Part shown: positions 1 to 13,349 of the stretch, piece by piece
Layout of the letters: every line of letters starts with the position of its first letter
How positions within the stretch are numbered: the stretch's first letter is position 1
From: Ananas comosus
Lineage: Eukaryota; Streptophyta; Magnoliopsida; Poales; Bromeliaceae
Assembly (NCBI RefSeq): GCF_001540865.1
Contig: NC_033639.1
Location: 1,115,117 to 1,179,116 of the forward strand
Reading direction: 5' to 3'
Length of the DNA: 64,000 bases
Position numbers and translations under genes: made by a program
The notes under the pieces: model-generated
Database searches by the model: none
Seen by the model: only the letters and a program-made list of their open reading frames with translations
Told to the model about the DNA's origin: nothing

Positions 1-35
1 TTTGTTTGTTTTTCCATGTACACACAGATTCACAC

Positions 36-74
<39 letters not shown>

Positions 75-78
75 CCTC
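36..78. repeat. CT microsatellite
   Basis: Nearly pure CT/TC run with two interruptions. No gene is visible next to it within the window; similar runs lie in the leaders of genes further along. Confidence 0.9.
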
Positions 79-469
79 CCTAGATGTAGTTATCTGTTTC
101 CTACACTTGGGAGTAGAAGTAAAAGATGAAAAGAACCATGTTGTTTCCACAATATTTGCAAGTGTTGTTATTTTGTTTGCTTTCCCATCTATTTGATGCA
201 ATAACAATTGAGAAACACTCTTGTGTTCTTGAGTTTGATCTAGGCATTTGTGCATTTGTAATTATAGTTATTGCATTTTCAACTACATGAATCTGTAATT
301 ATAAATGCATTCACAATTATATCAAAGGCTCTTTATTAATGAATTAATCTAAGGGGTTAAATCCTACTCTTTTCTTGTTGGTTAATTTCACATAATATTT
401 TATTTCACTGGTGGGAGTGTTAAATATATTTCTGGATAGTTAAATATCATAGCAATATTTTGGATAATT

Positions 470-815
470 TTTTTTTTGGTAAAAACATAGAGAATTTATC
501 TAAATTATAGACCATTTTAAATCGAATATCTGATCTTTCAAAATTTTGATTTTAGATAATTCATAATAGTTTGACTTCAAGATTTAAATTAATTACTTCA
601 ATTAATTTCTAGTTGTGAGAATTATATGAAGTATATTAAATAAATCTGTAGTGATAAATACTGCATTCAGATTTTGAAGTCAAAATGTCGTCGATTGAAT
701 CAAATTAAGCAAATTGAAAGATTGGATAGTAAAATTAAAATTTTAAATGATTGGATAATCAAATCAAAATCATTCACGGTTCAAGTAAGTTCTATACGTT
801 TTGATAATTGTTAAA
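470..815. mobile_element. Foldback MITE, family B, copy 1
   Basis: AT-rich inverted-repeat element. Its left arm carries a motif like 'aatttatctaaattatag' and its right arm the complement-like 'gttcaagtaagttctatac'. The same layout recurs at about 20375-20655 and 62228-62515, so it is a dispersed family. No coding capacity. Ends approximate, no target duplication assigned. Confidence 0.6.
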
Positions 816-1654
816 TTTTTTAGTTCATAGAGTTCAAAACTATTTATTTTATATTTTTTCTAACATTGTAAAAGGGTAATATGTGGCCATCAAATTAAAC
901 TTTAAAAAGTTAAAATAAACTGCTTGAAATTATTATTGTATTTGAAACATCACTCTTTATATGCATATCATCTCTCATTTATCATATTTGCATGAAATTT
1001 TTTGCTTGGGGGAAATTTATAATATGCATTCCACTATGCATAATGTACAAAATATAATACATATTATCTATCAATATAAAGGAATATAAGGAAGCTAAAA
1101 AATTCTTGGAAATCATGAGCAATTATTAGGGTTCTACATTTCAAAATTTTTAAAAAATAAAACAAAAAAAATTAGGGTGCTACATCTCATAGATGACTAA
1201 CCAACTCATGGTTCAGTAAAAGCCAACTAATTAATTTAAAATACATAATAATAATTTTTTAATGGTAGTTCATATATAAAAATAATAGTACATGTACATT
1301 ATCCAAATAATGAGTATTTTGAAATAATGGATGTGTACAAATAATACAAAAATAATGAATTTTGTACTATTGCTCCAATTTATTTTGCCTAAACCTTTTT
1401 TTTAAAATTTGATTTTGCATGATCTTCATAAAAATTCAACAATCATTTTGATAGAGTGTATGCTTGGTATGATTCCTAAAATAACATTATTTTGGAAAAT
1501 AATAGTCAGATATTTAATGAGAAAAACTTTTTGCAAATTAATTTGTGATAGAAATTTAAAAGATATTTTGTTATTTAACAATCCATTTATTTTTGCTACA
1601 ACTATATTTTACAAAAAAAATTAGGTAAAATTGTATGGAGGTTACATTAACTAT
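816..1654. other. AT-rich intergenic DNA, no gene seen
   Basis: Strongly AT-rich. The only reading frame of note, near 1409-1624, is low-complexity and matches no family I recognise. I see no exon, RNA gene or clear repeat end here. Confidence 0.6.
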
Positions 1655-1975
1655 TCGTAATTTAGAAATGAGTAGCTAAAGTTTTTAAAGTTTGAATTTT
1701 TGCAATGAAATTTCACAATCAAATTTAATTAGCTAAATACTAATAAGTCGCTAATATGGAACTGATGTAGTAATATTATAATTGATGGCGCGATAATAAT
1801 TAAAATACCACATCATTACTTCATCGGTAACGTATCAATATTAAGTCAACTAAATTGAATTATCAGACTTGATTATAATAATTTACAAAGCTTGAATTAG
1901 AAATTACATAAAATTAAAGCTTAAGGACCAAAGTGAACTGACTCAAATAAAAAAATAAAAAAATTGGATGGTAAA
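1655..1975. mobile_element. Foldback MITE, family C, copy 1
   Basis: Inverted-repeat element whose centre reads like 'catcattacttcatcgg' and 'aagtcaactaaattgaat'. A clearly related element lies at about 27575-27880 inside the fumarylacetoacetase gene, and again in the noisy duplicate at about 31230-31610. Non-coding; ends approximate. Confidence 0.55.
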
Positions 1976-2047
1976 AGAGTATATTCAAAATGATTCATAA
2001 TTTAGCTAAGTTTTATACCTTTTTCCTAAGGAAAAAAAAAAAAAAAG

Positions 2048-2395
2048 GCTAAAGTACAAAAAATCTCACCGTAAATATCATTTTTTTTATTTTTTCTTCA
2101 TGACTTTTAAAAACCTATATTTTACCCTCTTAAAATTTCAGAAATATTTTTGGAGGGTATAACATTAATGGAGAGAGAGGACAAAATGGCCAAATTACCC
2201 TTACTTTTTTTATTTTTAATATATTTCTGTCATTTTCGGTATAAATTATAAAAAAATAAACAGAATAGTAATGAAACTCCGACAGAATAGGGACTAAATA
2301 TAATAATTTGAAATATTGAGGTGGTAAAATGTACATTTTTTAAAAAAACATTAGAAAGAAGAAGTTAAAAAAATATATTTATAAAGAAAATTTTC
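2048..2395. mobile_element. Foldback MITE, family D, copy 1
   Basis: Inverted-repeat element starting with 'ctaaagtacaaaaaatctc' and ending near 'ttttctgtaatttaac'. Related copies lie at about 13350-13680 and 49180-49490, with a partial copy at about 49545-49745. Non-coding. Confidence 0.6.
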
Positions 2396-2427
2396 TGTAA
2401 TTTAACAAAAAAAAAAAACAAACTTTT

Positions 2428-5027
2428 GGAAAAACTTCAAATACCACCCTGTGGTTTAAAGTGTATCAATTTAGTATTATGTGGTTTCGCACTTTTTCAC
2501 TGTCACGCATTGGATTACTCATTTCCCTGGGCACGCCAACAAATCCGCCGTATACAAAAGAATTTTTTCTGTACCTATAAACACTCGCTCGAGCGAGGAA
2601 TAGCATAAGTATGTAAATAACCAAAAACTATAACTACCTGTAGCTGGTGAAATGTCTCTAAGTCAGCAGCAACTGGGAAGGGTCTAACTCGCGACTCCCT
2701 TTCCACGATCCAGATCAGTAGCAGTAGCAGCCGAAGAAGAAAACTTTGCAAAAGATCCACAACTGGGCGTGAGAACTACTGCAAAAAGAAGTAGTCCTCA
2801 GTGGACACCGCTACCGACCTCAACGGCTCACCCATTAAGTCTACAGATGATATGCTCAATGATAGTAAAGGAACTGGAAACAATCAACAGCTACATGCCA
2901 CTATACTATGATGATCCAACACTACTATTTGTAGAATAATGCAATCTCTGACCCAATCTCACTAGGGACTATGAATACACCCGTCCTAGGGACTGTGAAT
3001 ACACCCGTCCCGCCTGTCGAAGCTATACAGCTACATCCACACTAAGTCGTCCGTGGAGAGCAAGTCCAACCAGGACACAACGACACTAACGCAACAGCAC
3101 TGAGCCCGACTCCGGAGTGGTACTCTTGGGCGCTACCCAACCGAGTATGCAAGCGTATCTCTGTCGAGCTCAATCAGGCTCTTACAGGCTAAAGTCAAAG
3201 TAAACAGGGTCTAACAACCAAACTCACGTGCTCTCGGCACAATCTGATGCAAAAACAGCAATCTGAGTATACCGTCAACCTTAACGGCACCCGAAAGTTC
3301 GGAATAGCCTAAACACTGCTGTAAAAATAAGCTCGGCATCCCAACATGAGCGTAAATACAATCTACACTATCCTGGGTATCTACCGCCCACAAACCGCGT
3401 TGATACAAACAAACTACGACTCCTAGAGCTAAATCTGGTAGTTTTAACATATGACAGTATAGAAACGCAAGTTTTCTCCTAAGTCAAGTCCAAGTCCAAC
3501 ATGTATTATTTAACTAATATTATAAGCTCCAATTCAGATTTAGGAACACAATAAATCAATGAATCGAGCAACGAAATATGATACGCAAAAATCTACTAAT
3601 ATATGCTAGCAACAGAACTTAGGAGGAAATCCGCGAAAATTCGATAAGCATCACTTTAACCCACCTCTAGCGTTAAATCCACGGCAGCGAGAAGTCGCCC
3701 GAAACCCTGCCAAGCTCAGCCACAACCAGCAACAAGCCCCTTTAAAAGTCTAGCACATGAATTCCAAAAATTGCATCAAGAAAACCCACAAATTCACAAA
3801 TTCAGTCCAAAAACACCAGCAGCACAGTGAAAAGCCAAATTGACCAAGCTAACCTCAACCAAATTCTGTCAAAATGGGCTCCACGAATTCATCTTGAAGT
3901 CCAGAATCCACCAAACCAAGTTGCGTGGCAAATGGAACTTCCTACGTCGCACGCGAGCCAAAACGCCGAAGGTCGTTGCTGGAAAACTGCTAGAACTGCA
4001 ATCCTCAAGCTGGAATTGTGGAATTTGGAGTAATTTGAGGAGTTTAGAAGGGTTGGAATGCAAATTATAGGTTCACTATAAAGGAGGGGTGAAAAGGCTT
4101 CACTGTGGTCGAATACCAGCTATTTATATGGAGGTGGAAGGGTGAAATAAGCCTCAAGAACAAAAGCTGCTAACCTACTGTCCTTGCAGAAGTGGCAACT
4201 TTTGAGCGCCCGAAACCTACATCTGGGCGTCCGAAACCCCCAAGCCATACAAAGCCTCCACTTCGGTTCCTCCGCCTGCGGTCTGCTGCGCCCGAAACCT
4301 CGTCCGACAGATCTCACCTACCACTAGACACATGTCAGCGCAAACGATATTCCCAAGGTGAATTTTCGGACCCATATCTGGGCACCCGGAACCTAGGATC
4401 CGAATTGCCTTCCAGTTTCAGTTCAAACAAGCACTCAAGTTCTGGGCGACCCAGACCCAGTTCTGGGCGACCCAGACCCAGTTCTGGGCGCCCGAAACTG
4501 ACAAAACTCCAGTTTTGCTTATTTGAGTACGCTAAGTCAATTTCTACATCCATTTTGTGCAGAAACGACTCCGACTCAGTTCGACACACTCTAGATGTAT
4601 CGACCAGTCACTAATACTGTAGCCAATCCAATCCAAAACCCCGGAACACTACACTCACTTTAGTACCCTGTGGTTTAAAGTGTATCAATTTAGTACTTTA
4701 TGATTTTATTTTTCTCTTTTCATTGGCTCCTCTGTTAATATTTCATTAAATTATATACAAAAAACTTCAGATATCCTATCTAGATTTATCAAATATTTAC
4801 TTTAGTATCCTTTAGTTTTAACTTTGTCAATGATTTGACGAAAAAAATTAATAAAATGAATAATAAAAAGAGAGAAATGAAACCACAAAGTACTAACTTA
4901 ATAATAATACACTTTAAAGCACATGGTACTCAAGTGAGTATGTGCGAAATGACAGATGTTAACTTAATACACTTTAAATCATACGGTACTAAAGTGAGAA
5001 AGTGTGAAAGGTATTTGAAGTTTGCCC
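2428..5027. mobile_element. Foldback MITE, family A, split by a solo LTR
   Basis: The left end reads 'ggaaaaacttcaaatacc' followed by 'ccctgtggtttaaagtg'. The right end is its complement, with 'cactttaaatcatacgg' and 'gtatttgaagtttgcccc'. Between them the element is interrupted at 2501-4653 by an LTR; without the insert it would be about 450 bp. Four other copies of this family lie in the window (about 16140, 36117, 39815 and 61586). Confidence 0.75.
2501..4653 (-). mobile_element. Solo LTR, probably Ty3/gypsy class
   Basis: On the minus strand the segment begins TGTAGTGTTCCGGGG and ends GGCGTGACA, the TG...CA form of a retrotransposon LTR. The flanks are ttcac on the left and ctcac on the right, a 5-bp target duplication with one change, and they fall within the left arm of a family A MITE. 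The 2.15-kb segment is richer in GC than its surroundings and carries about three tandem copies of a motif around 'cagttctgggcgaccc' (4438-4495). No internal retrotransposon coding region is attached, so it is a solo LTR left by recombination. The superfamily is inferred from LTR length and end style only. Confidence 0.75.
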
Positions 5028-5100
5028 CAAACTTTTGTGGTTACAAACACACTGGAGGTGACGATACCGTGCTTATGGACGGTATTCTCACCGGCCATAT

Positions 5101-5103
5101 CTC

Positions 5104-5139
<36 letters not shown>

Positions 5140-5180
5140 GTAGTAGTCCCCTACTCAACCCTCTCTCTCTCTCTCTCCCT
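5101..5180. repeat. CT microsatellites in the PP4 leader
   Basis: Two CT runs (about 5107-5137 and 5161-5178) followed by a GA/GGA-rich stretch up to the start codon at 5262. They probably lie in the 5' untranslated leader or core promoter of the PP4 gene. Pyrimidine tracts are common there in plants; a regulatory role is inference. Confidence 0.6.
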
Positions 5181-5261
5181 CTACTCTTCTCCCCGCGTAG
5201 AGAGAGAAACCCCGAGAGAGGGAGAGGAGGAGGAGGAGGAGGGGAGAGGGGGAGGGGGGCG

Positions 5262-8200
5262 ATGTCGGATTTGGACCGTCAGATCGAGCAGCTGAAGCGA
5301 TGCGAGCCGTTGAAGGAGTCGGAGGTGAAGGCGCTGTGCCTCAAGGCCATGGAGATCCTCGTCGAGGAGAGCAACGTCCAACGCGTCGACGCCCCCGTCA
5401 CCGTACGCATCCCCCCCTGATCTCTCCCTCTTAATCTCCGGTCGCGATAGATTTGATTCGGTTCGGTGCGAGCTCGATGGTTCCAGAGTCCTCCGATTTT
5501 GCCCTAAAAATCGCAACTTTTTGTGTTCTCGAGAGGCCTCTATTTGGGATCGATTTGAATCGGTTTGATGCGAGTTCGATGCTTCTAGTGCCCGATTTTG
5601 CCCTAAAGATAGCACTTTTAATACAACCCGAATTACGACTGAACAATTTAGTGATGGGCATTATCTTGGTGATTTTTAACTGTCATAAAGCTTAATTTGA
5701 TTCTCATGCTAAAAAAAAAAAATGATGTTGTTGTTTAATGGTGCCAAAATTTGTGTAAAGGAATTGATAAAAATACTATGACTTTTAAGAACTGGTTGGG
5801 CTTAAATCACTGACCTAAAGTGCTTAACCCCAAGTTACTCATGCTAGAGTGCTAGATTGTTTTAGATGTACCTTGAAATTTGGTTTTCGATTTCGATTTT
5901 GTGCCCCTGTTTCGCCAGGAGCTTCGCGGTGTGACAAATTTTGGAAAATGTTCTGTGAAAGAAAAATGGATGTTTGAGGTGGGAAGCGGAGGGCTTGGGC
6001 CGATAATGAAAATATATGTTAAGGAACCTCTTTTATCTTTTGAGCCCTAGAGGCGATACAGTGAATTTGTAATCTCTAAAAATATTGTACTCTTTATTTT
6101 CATAGTGAAGTTCTCTCTTCCTTCGCCCGTAGTTTGTTTTTCCCTATAAAGAGTTTTTCCACGTAAATCCTTGTGTTCCATTTTATTTTACTGTTTCTGC
6201 GGTTTGTCTACTTTGCAATCACCTTTTGTCATTTTCGTTTGTGCGCTCGTCATGACACAGATTGTAGATTCTTATGTATAATCCATTCTTTGTCCAGTGT
6301 AGGCTATTGGGGTGTGACAGTTACCACTTTTTTAAGCCTCGGCATCCTTGTCAAGAAAGATACTCACATATGTCCCAGACTCGTAGTTCCCTTCTAGTAA
6401 ACACACATTTAGGCTTCTGGTCTCATATGATAGTACCCATGATAGCAGCTCTAATCCTATATGTAACAAACAAAAATAGTCCACTGCTATTAGCAACTTT
6501 TTGGGCCTAGACTGCTAGACCCCATTGCTTAAGCCTGGGTTCCTCCTTCTGAAGTGGTAGTCTTAATGTACTCGTGCATAATCCCTTCTCTATTTGATAT
6601 GGGATTGCCGGCATGTGAATTACCACAAGTTTATATAGGAGAAAAGGAGGAATTAGAAAACTAATTATAGTGTGTGAAAATAGTTGCTCCACTTTGAAAT
6701 TTCTTTCATTTAATGATAGTCTTCTGAAAATACTAGCCATTTGAGAAATTTCAGTTGTTTCATAAAGCATGCATAGCCCATAAATGCCCATCTTCGTATA
6801 AGTGTCTTTTCTTGTCTGCACTATTAGGACGTAAACGGCTTTCAAGGATCTGCCGTAATTATTTGTATTAAATCGTGGGGATGCTATGTGTGTACTATTT
6901 AGATCAAGGGCTGTTATGCTAATGGCATGGTCCGTGCTGCTGTGCCAGTGGCATGGCACGACACAGTGGCACGAGGCATGCTAACGTTGGCACTTGGCAC
7001 CACTGGCACATTGGCATGTATTGGCATGATTTTTTAAAAATTTTTATTAAAAATTAGTTTCTTAGAGTGTTTTAATATCACTAATGGCTACAACAATAGT
7101 TTAACTATTATATCACACAATTTATAAGAACATAGTCACAGACATCTTAGTAACTAAAAAAACCATTTTATATATATTATGAAAGTATGTGCATGAAATC
7201 AAAATCAAAATCATAATTGGGTGAAAATTTATAAGAAAACACTACCATACATAACTTCACTAGGCTAAAATGATTTAAAAAAAGAGGAATTCTGTAATTT
7301 GTATTTTTTTTCCCACTAAAAGTTGGTCTTATTATGCAGTGAAACTTACTAATTGTATCAAATGTTAGTAGATTTGCAAGATCAACATATTTTAAGTATG
7401 GAAAAACTTTTGTAAAGCTTAAAAAAATTACCAAAGAATGCCCCAAAAAATACATTTTCTCGATAGGGTGTTGGCATAACCACGTGCCATGTGCCGGCAC
7501 GGCCTTGGCACGGTACAGCACGGGTAGCATGGGGTGGCGCAAGCAATCCTTGATTTAGATGCTATGATACTAGACATGCTCTAATCTTGGTACTTTGAGG
7601 TCTTATAACTTAGTTCTTGAGTTTTATATATTTGTATGTATGTACCTATGTATGGTTGTATGCCGGCCTAACTTTATTTAGTTAGGTTCTGTTATATGTT
7701 GTCAGAACTCGTGGAGATTTCTTTGATATGCCAAGATATATTCATTGAGCTCCTCTTTACTATTTAATTTTCTTTTTCATAATTTTTCGTAGCCTTCGTA
7801 GATCACCTTACAAAATCTTAGTTTCTATTTTCTACACTTAAAGAGCTCGGATTAGAAACTTACATTGCTAAATGATCCTTTGATTGTGGTTGTCAGATAT
7901 GCGGAGATATCCATGGACAATTCTACGACATGAAAGAGTTGTTCAAAGTTGGAGGTGACTGTCCAAAGACAAACTACTTGTTTCTTGGCGATTTTGTCGA
8001 TCGAGGGTTTTATTCTGTTGAAACGTTTCTACTGCTGCTTGCTTTGAAGGTAATACTTCCTTTGCATGCCTTTCTTGGAATGTTGCACATTAATTCTTCG
8101 TCGTTGAGGCCATTATTGTACAATTTCATCTTCTTGTCCTTATGCTTTTAAATTGATTCCATGGAGTTTAACCTCCAAAATATAACTGTGTGGAACTCTA

Positions 8201-11200
8201 CGAGGTAATGGTACGTCCTTTTTTTGCATGTAAACATGATCCTTTTGACATGATTTTCTAAACAAATCAAATTTTCTGCATAGTGCCATTAGAAATAACT
8301 GATCCCGGAGATGGAAGAAAGTAATATTCCTTGCGCTTTACTTCATTATTTTTGCAAATGAATATCAGGACGCAAAAGAGTTAGCCAATTCTATGTGATC
8401 TAAATTTTGCAACTGACCCTTTTCTTTCTCCCGAAAATCCTTTTCCTTTGTCAACTTCTAAATTTTCTTAAGTCATATAGCAATTTTGTGAACTCTTACT
8501 AGCCCTACTATGCTTAATGTTTTAAACATCAGGTCAGCCGCATATGTAGTCCCTAAATTCTTTGTTACGTTTCACCATCAATGGTTCTTTGTACTCCATG
8601 TGGTCAAGCCCACTTGTGGAATCACAAAAAAGCCAGCATGGCTATCAAGCAGTATGACTTCTTCCACAGAGAAGACTTCTATTCCCAGTGAAAAAAGGGC
8701 TTGTGATATTTTTTTTAAAAAAAAAGAGTTAACCCACCGAAGGCCTCTATGTCAGCTGGGATGTATGTACGTAAAGTGTGAGCTTGTATTCATCTTCCAA
8801 TGGATGGACCTGATTGGCCTTTCTGTCAATCACACTAATCGGAGTTGGTAGTAATGATTATAGTAATTTTTGCTTGTATTAGTTCTCAGAGTAGGCTTCT
8901 TACATTTGAAAATGGAGGAGCTAACTGGGACTTAGCAAAGAGTCCAGGGTATAGCAATGCAATTAACCTGAAGTGTTGCTTCTGCCTTTTAATTGATACC
9001 AAGCTAGTTTGCACGCATTAAAAACCGTTCATTTTCTGCAACTTTTTTTCTTGTACAAGATTTGTAAATCCTCTTTCCTCAATCATATCCATCTATTTCC
9101 CTCAATTTTACAGGTTAGATATCCAGACCGTATAACCCTCATTCGGGGAAACCATGAAAGCAGACAGATTACACAGGTCAGGAACTTACATTATCCCTTT
9201 TTACCGATGTGTCCTTTTAATAGGTTCTGATGCCTCTTTTAACTAGGTTTATGGATTCTATGATGAGTGCCTTCGCAAGTATGGCTCTGTTAATGTCTGG
9301 AGATATTGCACAGATATATTCGACTATCTAAGGTATTCCGCTTCATCTTTCAATTGTTTGCTCTCAGCTATGTACTAGAAAGTTCTCTTCTAATTTTGGA
9401 AACTTGTGCTGGTTTATCTACTTATTTGTTTTCCTCTTTCAGTTTGTCAGCACTTATTGAAAACAAAATTTTTAGCGTCCATGGAGGTCTCTCTCCTGCC
9501 ATCACAACATTAGATCAGGCGAGCACACTGTCCTTGCATTTTTCTCTTTTCTTCATTTGGGTTAAAAGGCATATTATAGTCTTCGAAGTTTGATCCTTAT
9601 TTCAGCAACATCCTCAAAGTTAAAATTTAACAATTTAGTCCCTGAAAAAGGATGTCGCATTGGAGTATGTTATCAGGACAATCTTTGGACAGGCTTGTTT
9701 GACCCAATTTTAAGGTTTTGTGCTGCTTTATGAACTGCTATTTGAGGGTTTCTGATAGAAGGACTTACAATTTTACCGTTGAAATCTCTCCTACCATCTT
9801 TTCTCTGTAGCGGAGGTAGAAGGTCAAAATTGGAGCTTCTATTTTGGCCTCAAAGAAGGTTTTATTTTTGCCATATGGCTGCTGTGTGTGGCTATAGCTG
9901 AAAGCAAAAGCAGAAGCAGGGCTAAAAAGGTGCTTAAAGAGCACTTAGTTATTGCACAAAACAAAACTTTAGGGACTGAATTACCAATTGAAAAACTGAG
10001 CACATAACTGATATTTGGTTCAAACTTCAGGAACAAAGCTTCTTCGAGACCCTTTTATTATGTCATACTAAAGATCTTATTTTCAAAATTGGTAATGACC
10101 TACTGAACAGATCAGAACAATAGATCGGAAGCAAGAAGTACCCCATGATGGGGCCATGTGTGACCTCCTATGGTCTGATCCAGAAGATGTGGTTGATGGT
10201 TGGGGCTTAAGCCCTCGAGGCGCTGGGTTTCTTTTTGGTGGGAACGTAGTTACCTCTTTTAACCGCTCGAACAACATCGATTACATATGCCGGGCTCATC
10301 AGCTAGTTATGGAGGGGTATAAGTGGATGTTCAATGACCAGATTGTTACTGTCTGGTCTGCTCCAAACTACTGCTACAGGTACTTTGGACTTCAATTTTT
10401 GAAAATGTGGTTACTATTTTTGGTAACTTAACAGTTTGCCGCTACTTCTTGTGAGTTTATCTTTAGGAATTGATGCCGATCTTCACGTTTCTAACGACAT
10501 GTATAATTAGTTTGCATGGTATCTCCTTATAAGATGCAGTTTGTTTTAGGTATAAATTTTGCAGAGAAAACTTGTTTATGCCAGGATTGCCGTGCTATTC
10601 CGGGATTGTTAGGAATAGAATCAAATTTTCATTTGGCTTGGTATTAGAGGGATAACTATGGTGATTAAATGGATAACTAATCAGTGGAGATAAAGTAAGG
10701 GACATAACTATAAAAGGTAGAGCTGGAAATTTTTCTTGTGTTATCCTTTGAATAATTCGGTCTCATCGGTCTCACTAAGACGAATTCTCAGTCACTTGCT
10801 TTTTTTTTCCCATGGGGAAATAACTTTGATCTCCCTGTTGCCCTTATGACAAGAAGGAATGTTTTTGCCTGTAGCTTTAGGATAACTAAGCTTGCAGAAA
10901 TAATAACTTGGTTTGAAGTCGGCGAGTTATTGTCTCACATGTTTATACACGTTGCTGAAGTTGATAGAAGATCTGAATGGCAAGCTTTGGAGGGGCATTG
11001 ATTTGTTGGCGTTTGCCCCTCTAATCAAATAATATGAAGGCATTTGGATTCTTGAGGTTATAAATGACATAAGATTCTATTGTGACCAAAAGAAACTTTA
11101 GTGGACTTGGCTCTTGGGTTTAATCTTGTTCTTGGAATATATAAAGGAGATCGTTTTTCTCAGACTTCCAGCCATGCTTTCAAAATATTTTTACCGTTTG

Positions 11201-12219
11201 CACGCTGTGTAAACATATTGGCCTGATGAAAATAACTCGTTTGCCTCGTCATATTGATGTTTGGTTCATCTGTATTGGCTTGGCTAACTGAATTTCATGG
11301 CACGCAACCATTTAAAATGGCTTTTAATGTTATGATATTGGTTTGGGATTTCTAACAGTTTCAGGCTCTCAGTTCTAGGTTTGACTACTCAATTCTACAG
11401 AAACATAACCTAAATTGATTAGAATTAATTTATAATCAAAGTAATTAAGATAAACACAAATTTTGCAACAGTTTGATAAAGGAAATGATGATGCTTAGAT
11501 GAAATAAAGCCTAACAGACTGGTTTGATTCTCTGCAAAATTCCAGACTTTGGGATCAATTCTGGTCTTGATGCTAACCAAAGACAAATTTGATGCTTGGT
11601 TAAAATCTCAAATCAATTCCTAAGTCGGAGGAAACCAGCCATCTTACAGAGAGGCCAGACCATCGAGTTGAAGTAATTTTTTAGCATACAAGAATTATAT
11701 GTTTTTGCCAGCTGATCAGGGATTGCTTGATTTCAAGTGTTGACATTGAACTATGTTCAATGGATTCATTCTTCACTCAAATGGTTCCATATATGTCATT
11801 TCAAGACCTTACAAAAAGACTCGATTAGCAAAGAAAAGTTCGTAGGTGACCTTCTGAGAAAGGAATTATAAGACGCTCGCATTTAATGAAAATTATATCT
11901 ATGATAATAATTAGATAGGATTGCATGTGCCCTGTTGATAATGCAAGAATTAAATCGGGATGAATACCGTCATTAATTACTGGTAGAAATATACAGTTTG
12001 GAACAAATAATTCTCGTGGTCCAGAATTGAGTTGCTCTGGAACATTAAATCGCTTAACTCATAGAGCATCTGAGGTCCTTCCGACTCTATTTTCCAAACA
12101 TTTTATTTTCGTAATGGGTGGCGTGCAGGTGTGGTAATGTGGCTGCTATTCTTGAACTGGATGAGAACCTGGAGAAGAAGTTCCGCGTGTTTGAAGCTGC
12201 ACCACATGTTCGTACCCCC

Positions 12220-12259
<40 letters not shown>

Positions 12260-12353
12260 ATTGCCCTTCCTACCATTGGTGATTCATCCCTTCACTTTGC
12301 AGGAGTCAAGAGGTGTTCCTGCGAAGAAGCCCGCGCCCGATTACTTCCTCTAA
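5262..12353 (+). CDS. PPX: Serine/threonine protein phosphatase 4 (PPX) catalytic subunit
   Basis: Metal-dependent protein phosphatase of the PP2A/PP4/PP6 group; PP4 acts with regulatory subunits in nucleus and cytoplasm. Eight exons join to 305 aa, the family's usual length: 5262-5402, 7897-8049, 9114-9176, 9247-9332, 9443-9518, 10111-10379, 12129-12207, 12303-12353. The signature motifs are present: GDIHGQ (about residues 50-55), GDFVDRG (78-84), GNHE (110-113), and the DYFL tail whose last leucine is methylated in this family. The N-terminal LKRCEPL segment marks PPX rather than PP2A. Intron 5 starts with GC (CAG then GCGAGC) instead of GT; every other intron is GT-AG. Intron 1 is 2.5 kb and holds a foldback repeat; intron 7 begins with a CT run. 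No frameshift or stop is present, so the gene looks functional. Confidence 0.96.
6905..7545. mobile_element. Foldback repeat with GGCACG-rich arms in PP4 intron 1
   Basis: The left arm (about 6910-7020) is built from TGGCAC/GGCACG words. The right arm (about 7470-7545) contains the complementary GTGCC/CGTGCC words, with AT-rich DNA between them. This fits a degenerate inverted-repeat transposon in the first intron. Superfamily not assigned. Confidence 0.5.
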
Positions 12354-13060
12354 GACCTACTGAGCATGCAAGACCTTTTCTTTCTATTCACCTTACTCTG
12401 CTTAAACGCGGCGGTACACGAGCTCATTATATTCTTGCTTAGGCTGGAGGAATTACTCCTGGGCCAACAGCTTATTCGAATCAGTTCAGCACACACGCCT
12501 GCGTGAGTGCGTCAGCTTTTCCTTTCTTTGATTGGAAATATATGCATACTTCTATAGCTCCCATTGCATGCTACTAAGCATGTTTGCAAAGTAAAAAAAA
12601 AAAAGAGGGTGGGGAAATTGTATTACGAGGGAGCAACAAAGCTGTGCATGTTGTAAAGGTTTTGACTTGGCCTCTTCTCTGATTATTTGGATAGTAGTAA
12701 GAGGATGTTTGAGAATGGTAATTGGTATGTTGAGATTGCTCATGAGGAGGATTACTCATACTCTTTTTGATCTTTGTAGAGTAAACTGCAGAGTTGGTTT
12801 GAACCTAATGGTTGGTATGTGCTGCACTGTGGTCTTGTGGAGAACCCCTTGATTTTCGGCGCCGTTTGAGATTACACCAAAAAATGACTTGTTTTTTGGT
12901 GCGCATGCTGCGAGATTGTGCTGTTCAGGTGGTTTTATGTTGTTTTTAAAGTTTAAGACTCTGATCTCTAATTGCCGTAGAGCTTCAGGTGGTTCTGAAG
13001 CAGTTTTCTCAAGATCTTGCCAGAGTAAGGATAGATACAAATTTAAAGTTTAAATTTGTG
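12354..13060 (+). other. Probable PP4 3' untranslated region and downstream DNA
   Basis: Starts directly after the PP4 stop codon. No further exon is needed to complete the protein. The transcript end is not marked clearly enough to place. Confidence 0.45.
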
Positions 13061-13157
13061 CAGTATGAATTTTGGTTTTAATTTGGATTGCAAATTTGAG
13101 CTTTATTAACATAAGACTGTTTGACCTAGCTGAAGCTTTTGTAGAAGATCTCCCTTA

Positions 13158-13202
13158 CCAGTTTTTCTATTGCTGCTGTTGTTGTTGTTGTTGTTGTTGT
13201 TG
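13158..13202. repeat. GTT trinucleotide microsatellite
   Basis: Run of GTT/GCTGTT units downstream of the PP4 gene, outside any coding region. Confidence 0.85.
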
Positions 13203-13349
13203 GTGCTGTGGGATATTAAAAAGAGGCCTGAAGTGAAATATTGGTAGTTCAAAAGCTCCAAATTAAACCCTGAATCCAGGGCCAAAAAGAGATGTATAAG
13301 GGGAGGAAAAAAAAAATCTTTTTGTTATTCAATTAACCTAAAACAGTTG

